A DNA stretch of 7,069 nucleotides from an uncultured Clostridium sp. (GCA_947643945.1 CANRXN010000053.1:1-7069); one strand, 5' to 3'. Positions 1 through 6,211 are shown, numbered from the stretch's first letter. Notes: generated by a model from the letters alone, not told the origin. Made by a program: numbers and translations.

Positions 1-641
1 AAAACGGTTTCTTTATTTTTTAGATTATTCAAATGTTGCAAACCAATAGAATTAATAACGCAGATAGATGGCTTAGTTAATTGAGATAGTTTTGTCATGA
101 CTTTCTTTTCACTAATTCCTACTTCAATTACTGCCATATCATAATTTTCGAATTCTAATAGATCTCTTGCTACATGCCATTTTGTGTTGTTGTTTTGATT
201 TTTAAAGTCATGTAATACTTTGATTTCGGTCTCTAATACTTTTGAAATCAAACTACATAGTGTCGTTTTTCCTACACTTCCTGTAACTGCTATTACTGGC
301 TTTTGAATGTTTCTTTTTCTACTTTCTAATCCCAATTGATAAATTGCTTGGTTTACATTTTCTACTTCTACAATACCAACATTAGGATTGACTTTCTTGG
401 CTTCATTTATTATTTTTGTATAATTTTTAGAAGCTTTGTTTATCATGAATCCTATGGCTCCTGATTTTACAGCATCTATAATAAAGTCTTCGCGGTTAAT
501 TTCTCGAAATAGGATAGGTATGAAAAATTCTTCTGATTTGTGGTTTTCTTTTAATAAAGAGTATTTTTCTATTTTAGTTTCTGGGTTTCCATTTATGATT
601 TTTCCATTTGTGTATTTTTCTATTTCTTTTAGATGATACAT
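1..641 (-). CDS. MurF-like Mur ligase family protein, N-terminal part (cut by window edge)
   Basis: The frame starts at ATG 641-639 behind AGGAG (655-651, 9-nt spacer) and stays open for 213 codons to the window edge, so the C-terminus is missing. The first ~100 residues resemble the MurF N-terminal domain, with FFIPILF (residues 39-45) and an AVKSGAIGFMI stretch (57-67) like the MurF 'A..GA...v' segment. The central ATPase domain begins at about 115: P-loop TGSVGKTT (120-127), acidic VIEVG (171-175, E173) and INSIGLQHL (196-204, H203). MurF joins D-Ala-D-Ala to UDP-MurNAc-tripeptide in the cytoplasm during peptidoglycan synthesis. Several signatures deviate: no DSR motif near the N-terminus, the GN.NN.IG block is replaced by FKNQNNNTKWHVA (146-158), and AHLE is replaced by QHLN. 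It may therefore be a paralogue with another substrate rather than the essential MurF. Arginines at residues 47 and 50 use CGA and CGC; there is no in-frame CGG and no frameshift. Confidence 0.75.
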   Translation of the reverse strand, partial: MYHLKEIEKYTNGKIINGNPETKIEKYSLLKENHKSEEFFIPILFREINREDFIIDAVKSGAIGFMINKASKNYTKIINEAKKVNPNVGIVEVENVNQAIYQLGLESRKRNIQKPVIAVTGSVGKTTLCSLISKVLETEIKVLHDFKNQNNNTKWHVARDLLEFENYDMAVIEVGISEKKVMTKLSQLTKPSICVINSIGLQHLNNLKNKETV

Positions 642-703
642 TTTTAGTTTCTCCTGTTTTTGTTCTTTTTATTGGATTCTATTCTATAATGAATTCTTAG
701 TTT

Positions 704-952
704 TTATTTATTTTGTCCAAATTCATAGTTTCTACTTTTTTCTTCTAATAGTTTAAAGTCACAACTTAGATTAACAAAAAAGTCTTTTTGAGTAAGTGTT
801 ACCATTTTATATAATTTTTCTGCCTTTTTCCTTATTTTTTCTGTGTTTTGTTGTATAAAATGATTTTGTGCAATTAATAAATTTCTATATTTTACATCTG
901 TAATACTATTAAAATCTATATATTTCAAAGCTTCTTCCACTACTAGAATCAT
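704..952 (-). CDS. hypothetical protein, 82 aa
   Basis: A small ORF from ATG 952-950 to TAA 706-704 lies between the ABC operon and the MurF-like gene. I do not recognise it. The product is lysine-rich, probably mostly helical (roughly residues 26-50 and 63-74), with one cysteine (C64), no membrane segment and no signal peptide. No convincing Shine-Dalgarno sequence precedes the ATG. The frame stays open upstream to a TAG at 1009-1007 without another ATG, GTG or TTG. That TAG is the stop the upstream ABC gene would use after its last CGG site. The missing ribosome-binding site and short length leave real doubt. It could be a genuine small gene, the remnant of a larger one, or a chance ORF. 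Confidence 0.4.
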   Translation of the reverse strand: MILVVEEALKYIDFNSITDVKYRNLLIAQNHFIQQNTEKIRKKAEKLYKMVTLTQKDFFVNLSCDFKLLEEKSRNYEFGQNK

Positions 953-1006
953 ATTATTAAATCTTATTTCTGTGATTTTATAAAATGTAAAAAACTCCGT
1001 TTTAAA

Positions 1007-2847
1007 CTATCCGTTCCTCCACCTCAAACTGGCTATTATACAGTTCTGCATAAAATCCGTTCTTTTTTTAACAGTTCCTCATGCTTTCCTTGCTCTACAA
1101 TATCGCCATGATTCATAACCAAAATTAAATCCGCATTTTTAATGGTAGACAAACGATGGGCAATAATAAAACTTGTTCTACCCTTCATTAGGTTATCCAT
1201 AGCAGCTTGAATTTGAATTTCCGTTCTTGTATCAATAGAGCTAGTTGCCTCGTCTAAAATCAATATTTTAGGGTCTGCTAAAATAACTCTTGCAATCGTC
1301 ATTAATTGTTTTTGACCAGCTGATATGTTGCTAGATTCTTCGTTTATGATAGAGTTGTATCCTTGTGGCAAGGTTTTAATAAAGTGATGGACATGAGCGG
1401 CTTTTGCTGCTTCTATTACTTGGTCGTCGGTTGCCTCTTCTTTTCCATATTTGATATTATCTTTTACCGTTCCACCAAATAACCAAGTGTCTTGTAAAAC
1501 CATTCCAAATAGCTTTCGAAGCTCTCCTCTAGCAAAGTCTTTAATATTGTTCCCATCAATTAAAATAGCACCATCTTGTACATCATAAAATCTCATAAGT
1601 AGCTTAACCATAGTAGTTTTCCCTGCACCAGTTGGACCAACAATTGCAATTTTTTGTCCTTCTTGGACGTTGGCATTAAAATCTTTGATAATTGGTGTTT
1701 CTCCATCATAGCTAAATTTAACATGGTCAAAAGTAATATTTCCCTTTGTTTCTTTAACTATTACGTTTTTCTTACCAGTTTCTACTTCTTCTTGTTCTTC
1801 TAAAAAGCCAAAAATTCTTTCTGCAGCAGCAATCATAGCTTGTAACATAGAAGATATTTGTGCAATTTGATTAATCGGCTGGGTGAACTGTTTGTTATAC
1901 TGGATAAAGCTTTGTATGTTTCCAACTGTTAAGCTTCCATTGATGGCTAAATATCCACCAGCAACTGCCACGCCTACATAGCCGGCATTAGAAATAAAGT
2001 TCATAACCGGAAACATTAAACCTGATAAAAATTGTGATTTCCAGCCTGAATGATATAATTCCTTGTTTGCTTTTTCGAATTCTTTGGTCACTTTTTCTTC
2101 TGCGTTAAATGCTTTTACAATATTTAATCCTCCATAAATTTCCTCTACTTGCCCGATTTACTTGAGCCAAATAGGCTTGTTGTTTTTGGAAATATTTTTG
2201 TGATTTTCCGGACAATGTTTTTTACTAAAATCCCTGCTACTGGCAATATAATTAAAGAAATTAAAGTCATTTGCCAGCTAATAGAAAACATCATAATTAG
2301 AATCCCAATAATGGTACAAACAGATGTAATGATTTGCGTAATGCTTTGGCTTAAGTTAAAACTTAATGTGTCTATGTCATTGGTAATAATAGATAATACC
2401 TCTCCATTTGTTTTTTGGTCAAAATATCGCATTGGTAATTTGTTGATTTTCCCAATAATATCATTTCTCATTTGATAGGTTAAGTTTTGTGAAATTCCTG
2501 TCATAGTAAAGTTTTGTACAAAGGTAAAAACCGCACTTATTAAATATAAAATTAATAAAGTAATAGCAATTTGACCAATTTTTCCAAAGTCGATTCCATT
2601 TCCTCCTGATAATTTGCTAAGTAGTCCATTAAAAATTTCTGTGGTTGCATTTCCTAATATTTTAGGTCCTACAATAGTAAATATGGTGCTACCAATGGCA
2701 AATATTAGAACAATAATTAAAGCAATTCTATATTTCCCTAAATAATTGTGAATTAGTTTTTTAGCTGTTTTGTTAAAGTTTCTTGGTTTTTCTTGGGGCT
2801 TATTTCCCCCGAGATCCCATAGGACCTCCTCCCATTGGTCCTGGCAT
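1007..2847 (-). CDS. ABC exporter subunit with canonical ATPase residues, read through five CGGR +1 sites
   Basis: Second half-transporter of a heterodimeric multidrug-type ABC exporter in the cytoplasmic membrane. ATG 2847-2845 follows GGAGG (2860-2856, 8-nt spacer) and lies 1 nt after the upstream stop, so translation is probably coupled. The N-terminus MPGPMGGGPMG is typical of clostridial partners of this kind. Conventional reading breaks into pieces at CGG codons at 2811, 2210, 2155 and 1059. Skipping the C each time gives one continuous protein of 611 aa ending at TAG 1009-1007 (shift at CGG 1013), or 613 aa ending at TAA 1004-1002 (no shift there). The TM domain spans about residues 30-330. 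The NBD has Walker A GPTGAGKT (403-410), signature ISAGQ (507-511), Walker B ILILDE (catalytic E532) and H-loop H563, then NSQFEVEE near the end. Signature SAGQ replaces SGGQ. Without the first shift the product would be only 15 aa. A pseudogene is the alternative, disfavoured by the uniform pattern and intact motifs. Confidence 0.85.
1010..1013 (-). other. CGGA site F at the end of the second ABC gene
   Basis: In the frame entered after site E the coding strand reads GAG GAA CGG ATA GTT TAA. A +1 shift gives GAG GAA GGA TAG, ending the protein at once; no shift adds Arg-Ile-Val before TAA. Both give a plausible C-terminus, so this site does not prove a shift, but the immediate in-register stop is consistent with one. 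Confidence 0.5.
1056..1059 (-). other. CGGA +1 frameshift site E (second ABC gene, codon 596)
   Basis: The coding strand reads AAA AAA GAA CGG ATT TTA. Skipping the C gives GAA GGA TTT TAT GCA GAA CTG TAT, that is EGFYAELY followed by NSQFEVEE, the usual C-terminal ending of this family. Without the shift the frame stops at TAA 1038-1036 and this ending is lost. Confidence 0.84.
2152..2155 (-). other. CGGG +1 frameshift site D (second ABC gene, codon 231)
   Basis: In the frame entered after site C the coding strand reads GTA AAT CGG GCA. Skipping the C gives GTA AAT GGG CAA GTA GAG GAA, that is VNGQVEE. The glycine and following acidic pair are conserved in this loop of ABC exporters. Only 55 nt separate this site from site C. 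Confidence 0.84.
2207..2210 (-). other. CGGA +1 frameshift site C (second ABC gene, codon 213)
   Basis: The coding strand reads ATT GTC CGG AAA ATC. Skipping the C gives ATT GTC GGA AAA TCA CAA AAA TAT TTC, that is IVGKSQKYF, a normal ABC exporter intracellular-loop sequence. Without the shift the frame runs to TAG 2147-2145. Confidence 0.82.
2808..2811 (-). other. CGGG +1 frameshift site B (second ABC gene, codon 13)
   Basis: The coding strand reads GGA TCT CGG GGG AAA TAA; without a shift the product ends after 15 residues. Skipping the C gives TCT GGG GGA AAT AAG CCC CAA, which continues into the TM domain. A homopolymer error in the run of five G would restore the same frame, so this site alone is ambiguous; it still follows the rule of the other sites. 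Confidence 0.8.
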
Positions 2848-2848
2848 T

Positions 2849-5144
2849 TTAGTTTCCTCCTTTCCCATTTAATTCTTCTGCTGATAGCTGTGATAAGGCA
2901 ATTTGACGATAGGTTTCATTATTTTCCATTAATTCTTTATGGGTTCCTATTCCTACCACTTTTCCTTCTTCTAGTACAACTATTTTTTCGGCATTTAATA
3001 TGGTACTAATTCTTTGTGCAACAATAATAACCGTTTTGTCCTTTGTTTTGCTAGCTAGAGCTTCTCGCAATTTACTGTCTGTTTTAAAGTCCAAGGCAGA
3101 AAAACTGTCGTCAAATACAAAAATTTCTGGGTCTTTGGCTATCGCTCTTGCGATGGCTAAACGTTGTTTTTGTCCGCCAGACACATTGCTTCCTCCTTGC
3201 GAAATTGGTTCTTGGTATTTCTTTTCTTTTTCTTCAATAAATTCTGTTGCTTGTGCAATTTTAGTTGCTTCTATCATTTGAGAATCTTTCATATTGTCAT
3301 TTGCATATTTTATATTACTTTCAATGGTTCCAGAAAATAATATTCCTTTTTGTGGTACTAGTCCGGATAATGTCTCTTAAACTTTTTAAGGAAACTTCTT
3401 TTATATTAACTCCATCAATTAAAAGTTCTCCTCCTGTTACATCGTAAAATCTTGGTATTAAATTAACAACCGTTGATTTTCCACTTCCTGTACTTCCAAT
3501 AATAGCTGTGGTTTCTCCTGGGTTTGCTGTAAAATTTATGTCTTCTAACACTTCTGTATCGGCATCTGGATAACGGAAAGATACATTTTTGAATTCAACT
3601 AGACCTTTTTTGCTATGGTCAAATTCTTTTAAGTTTGGCAAATCTTTAATAGCTACTTTAGTTTCAATTACCTCATTAATACGTCTTGCTGATACGGCTG
3701 CTCTTGGTAGCATAATAGATATCATAGATATCATCAAAAATGCCATTACAATTTGCATGGTGTATTGGATAAATGCCATCATGTCTCCTACTTGGATAAT
3801 TCCTTGGTCAACATTGTGTCCTCCTACCCATACAATTAAAATCATGATAGAATTCATAATTAGCATAAGAAGTGGCATCATCATTGACATGGCACGACTG
3901 ACAAAACGGTCTGTTTTCATTAGGTTGTAGTTTGCTTTTTCAAATCTTTCTTCTTCTTTTTTCTCTTTATGGAAGGCTCGAATAACTGGTAATCCTGTTA
4001 AGATTTCTCTTGCTACTTGGTTGATTTTATCTACTAATTCTTGTAATTTTTTGAATTTTGGCATAACACCAATAAATAATGTTCCTACCACAAATAATAC
4101 AGCTAAAATGGCAACACCAATAATCCAAGCCATTTGGCTATCACTATTGGTTAATACCTTAATAAAGCCTCCAATTCCTATAATTGGTGCATAAACAACA
4201 ACACGAAATAACATGGTAATTAATTGCTGGATTTGTTGAATGTCGTTAGTGCTACGAGTAATTAAAGATGCTGTTGAAAACTCGGTTAATTCTTTGTTCG
4301 AAAATCTAATTACTTTTTTGAAAACTTTATCCCTTAAGGTTCTTCCTAATTTGGCCGCAACTTTAGAAGATAATAGCATAATTAAAATGGCAGATATCAT
4401 AGTAATAGAGGCTATTCCTAGCATTTGTAGTCCTGCCATTAAAATATAATTGTTTTGTAGTTTATCGGTATTAACTCCTACATTTTTATAAAGTTCTTTT
4501 ACGGCTCCTACTGCAGCTTGTTCTTTGATGGAATCTTGCATGTTGTTAATTTTATCGGTAAATTGTGCTAGCATTTGTTGTCTTTTCTCTTCTGGCATGT
4601 TCTTTATTAATTCCATTAAGTGTTGTTCCCTAATTGCTTGTTTTTGTGCCTCTGGTATATTGGATGGCATATTCATTATAATTTGTTCCTTAATTTGATT
4701 TTCTGTTTCTTCATTTAGGACGGTTGTTAATTCCATTAATGGTGTTGCCATCATTTTAGATAATTGGTCTTTTTCTTCTTTTGAAATCTCTTTTACTACA
4801 TAAATGGTGTCTTGCTTTATTTGATAATCTTTTCCTAAATATTTCTGAATGGCCTTTTCTTCTTGTTTATTTGGCTTACTTCCAACTAATGTGTAGTGGT
4901 TTAATATTTCTTCTTTTTGATTTTTGTTTTGACTAGCACTAAAAAGCAAAAGATTTTCCATATCTTCTTTTGCAATTACCTCTGGCACAGCACTTTCAAT
5001 TCCACCTGCTTGAATTCCTATGTTTACTATTTTAGAAGTGTAATCTGGCAAAGCTAAATCGGTTGCTGCTTGAATGCATAGTAAAATGACAATTACTACT
5101 ACTGACGAAAATGATTTTTTTAAATTTTTTAATACTTTTAGCAT
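2849..5144 (-). CDS. ABC exporter subunit with degenerate ATPase site and large extracytoplasmic insertion, one CGGR +1 site
   Basis: First half-transporter of the exporter. ATG 5144-5142 follows GGAGG (5156-5152, 7-nt spacer). The frame is open for 593 codons to CGG 3365; skipping the C continues it to TAA 2851-2849, giving 764 aa. TM1 is about residues 12-32. A hydrophilic, Glu/Gln/Lys-rich insertion of about 190 residues (45-230) before TM2 explains the length against the usual ~580; I place it outside the membrane by topology. Further TM segments lie at about 235-258, 310-330, 338-360, 418-440 and 455-478. The NBD has Walker A GSTGSGKS (550-557), Q-loop at the shift site (G594 LVPQ), signature VSGGQ (654-658), Walker B FVFDD (675-679, Asp for the catalytic Glu) and a switch position VAQR with Gln710 for His. 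Asp plus Gln marks the degenerate site of heterodimeric exporters, matching the canonical residues in the partner. Unshifted reading stops at TGA 3323-3321, before signature and Walker B, and would be non-functional. Confidence 0.87.
3362..3365 (-). other. CGGA +1 frameshift site A (first ABC gene, codon 594)
   Basis: The coding strand reads ATC CGG ACT AGT in the upstream frame. Skipping the C gives ATC GGA CTA GTA CCA CAA, that is I-G-L-V-P-Q, the conserved Q-loop of ABC ATPases where glycine is expected. Unshifted reading stops 14 codons later at TGA 3323-3321. Confidence 0.85.
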
Positions 5145-5161
5145 GTTTAGTCCTCCCTGCT

Positions 5162-5226
5162 GGGATTTAGGGGACGTTCCTTAAAATCCCTCTTTCCGGG
5201 ATTTTAAAGAACGTCCCCTAAATCCC
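5162..5226. repeat. long inverted repeat, 29-bp arms with 7-nt loop, in the ABC operon leader
   Basis: The arms are 5162-5190 and 5198-5226, complementary at 28 of 29 positions (the mismatch at 5180/5208 can be a G-U pair in one transcript), with loop TCTTTCC. It ends 6 nt upstream of the SD of the first ABC gene and has no T-tract after it on the minus strand, so it is not a standard terminator. It may be a REP/MITE-like palindrome with a GGGGACGTTC core, a type I associate with Bacillota intergenic regions (memory, unchecked), or an RNA structure affecting initiation. Confidence 0.85.
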
Positions 5227-5238
5227 CCTAAAAATAAA

Positions 5239-5273
5239 TGACACTGTATCGCATTATATATGACACAGTGTCG
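5239..5273. promoter_or_regulatory. tandem operator-like repeats around the ABC promoter
   Basis: Two 13-mers, TGACACTGTATCG (5239-5251) and TGACACAGTGTCG (5261-5273), match at 11 of 13 positions and are spaced 22 bp, about two helical turns. Each contains a palindrome of the GACAC-N-GTGTC type (perfect in the second), so together they also form an inverted repeat around the -10 box. This suits a dimeric repressor of TetR or MarR type, common for drug-exporter operons. No regulator gene is visible in the window. Confidence 0.6.
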
Positions 5274-5281
5274 ACTGTTGA
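5253..5281 (-). promoter_or_regulatory. candidate sigma-A promoter of the ABC operon
   Basis: On the minus strand, TATAAT (5258-5253) is a perfect -10 box. At 17-nt spacing, TCAACA (5281-5276) matches 4 of 6 bases of the -35 consensus. Transcription would start near 5246, giving a ~100-nt leader that includes the long hairpin. The two operator-like repeats bracket the -10 box. Confidence 0.6.
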
Positions 5282-5329
5282 TGTTCGTTTTGTGATTTTT
5301 TTGTGAATTTTGTTTGGCTTTTAGCAAAA

Positions 5330-5980
5330 CTACATTTTTCTAAAAACGCCTCCTACTTTTCCTAATATTTCACAAGTTGGAACAATGATTGGATCCATGG
5401 TAGAGTTTTCTGGTTGTAATCTTATGTGGTCTTTTTCTTTGTAAAAAGTTTTTACGGTTGCTTCTTCTCCTATTAAAGCTACTACGATTTCTCCGTTGTT
5501 TGCTGTATTTTGTTTTTTGACTAAAATATAGTCTCCGTCTAAGATTCCTGCTTCTATCATGCTTTCACCTCTAACGGTAAGCATAAAGCTTTCGCAGTTT
5601 CCTACAAAGTCGATTGGAATTGGGAAGGTGTCGGTTACATTTTCGACTGCTAAGATTGGTTCTCCTGCTGTGATTCTTCCTATGATTGGTACTTCTACTA
5701 GTTCTTTTTGGGTGTAGAAGTCTTTGCTTGATGTTTTTTTGACTTCTCCGGATCCGCCTTTTAGTAGTCTTAAGGTTCTTCCTTTTTTGTCTTGTTTTTT
5801 GATGTAACCTTTTTCGTCTAGTTTTGCTAGGTATCCATGTACGGTTGCGGTTGAGCTTAATCCTACTGCTTTTCCTATTTCTCTTACTGATGGTGGGTAT
5901 CCTTGGGTCATGATTTGTTTTTCAATGAATTTTAGTATGTCTTTTTCTCTTTTATTTAGTTCTCCTCTTTTTCTTGGCAT
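5330..5980 (-). CDS. lexA: LexA, SOS-response repressor/autoprotease
   Basis: A complete 216-aa LexA, about the usual length. The N-terminal winged helix-turn-helix (about 1-70) has PPSVREIGKAVGLSS and STATVHGYLAKLDEKGYI, the Gram-positive LexA recognition pattern. The C-terminal S24 peptidase domain carries the self-cleavage site GRITAG (Ala105-Gly106), nucleophile Ser140 in VRGESM and Lys177 in ATVKTF, so RecA-stimulated autocleavage should be intact. It acts in the cytoplasm as a dimer repressing DNA-damage genes. ATG 5980-5978 follows AAGGAA (5996-5991). An A-T-rich inverted repeat overlaps the -35 box, but no GAAC-N4-GTTC box is visible, so autoregulation is not shown. No clear terminator follows within 5274-5329, so some read-through into the ABC operon is possible. 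There is no in-frame CGG; four out-of-frame CGG triplets on the coding strand cause no frame break. Confidence 0.95.
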   Translation of the reverse strand: MPRKRGELNKREKDILKFIEKQIMTQGYPPSVREIGKAVGLSSTATVHGYLAKLDEKGYIKKQDKKGRTLRLLKGGSGEVKKTSSKDFYTQKELVEVPIIGRITAGEPILAVENVTDTFPIPIDFVGNCESFMLTVRGESMIEAGILDGDYILVKKQNTANNGEIVVALIGEEATVKTFYKEKDHIRLQPENSTMDPIIVPTCEILGKVGGVFRKM

Positions 5981-6012
5981 TTTCTTCTACTTCCTTTCTC
6001 TTATTTTTTCCT

Positions 6013-6041
6013 ATCATATCATACAAACAAAAAAATGTCAA
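6013..6041 (-). promoter_or_regulatory. lexA promoter, sigma-A type
   Basis: On the minus strand, a perfect -35 box TTGACA (6041-6036), a 17-nt spacer and a near-perfect -10 box TATGAT (6018-6013) put the start of transcription near 6006, about 26 nt before the lexA ATG. The consensus quality predicts strong basal expression unless repressed. Confidence 0.8.
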
Positions 6042-6059
6042 ACATATTTTTGACATTTT
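6032..6059. promoter_or_regulatory. 11-bp inverted repeat overlapping the lexA -35 box
   Basis: AAAATGTCAAA (6032-6042) and TTTGACATTTT (6049-6059) are perfect inverted copies separated by 6 nt. One arm contains the lexA -35 hexamer and the other an opposing TTGACA. A dimeric regulator bound here would block the promoter. It does not match the canonical Bacillus LexA box, so the binder is unknown. Confidence 0.5.
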
Positions 6060-6167
6060 AAGAATTTTTATTTCAATTGTATTAAATAGTATTTTATCTC
6101 AAAACAAGAATTAAGTCGATTTGTTGTACGAAGTTACTTCAATATTTTTACAAGTAATTTATTTTAT

Positions 6168-6197
6168 AAAAGCCGATGCTTTTTTGCATCGACTTTT
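6168..6197 (-). terminator. terminator of the M23 gene
   Basis: Arms 6168-6179 and 6186-6197 form a 12-bp stem (one G-U pair in the minus-strand RNA) with a 6-nt A loop, 14 nt beyond the stop codon of the M23 gene. The U run is short (UUUU inside the stem, then AUAAAAU), so efficiency may be moderate. It separates the M23 transcript from lexA. Confidence 0.65.
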
Positions 6198-6211
6198 CCC
6201 CTATCTTTTTA

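Noticed and set aside
88..126. CRISPR, tRNA or rRNA sequences
   Set aside because: On reading both strands of the whole window I saw no regularly spaced direct-repeat array, no tRNA cloverleaf and no rRNA-like conserved sequence.
642..703. Promoter for the MurF-like gene (TATAGA near 675-685)
   Set aside because: A -10-like sequence exists but no matching -35 box at 16-18 nt spacing.
980..1004. Terminator after the ABC operon (AAAAC GGA GTTTT followed by T)
   Set aside because: The stem is five mostly A-T pairs with a 3-nt loop, too weak to call.
2007..2533. Other CGG triplets in the ABC genes (for example at 2009 and 2533) as further shift sites
   Set aside because: They lie across codon boundaries (CCG-GTT, GCG-GTT) and the protein sequence stays in frame, which supports frame-specific action.
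436..4449. Plus-strand ORFs such as 436-636, 2149-2475, 3589-3930 and 4240-4449
   Set aside because: They are antisense to strongly supported genes, have no SD sequences and show no recognisable protein features.
1002..5144. ABC genes as pseudogenes or as an assembly with homopolymer errors
   Set aside because: Only two of the five necessary shifts (near 2806 and 1066) lie at homopolymers of five or more, and all five fit one rule: extra C before GGR, always as an in-frame CGG. All motifs are intact once corrected. Raw reads remain the final test.
5274..5329. lexA terminator
   Set aside because: Only a weak, bulged pairing between TTTGGCT and AGCAAA is visible; there is no stable stem with a T-tract.
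6050..6090. Plus-strand promoter from the opposing TTGACA at 6050-6055
   Set aside because: There is no good -10 box at suitable spacing and no plus-strand gene follows.
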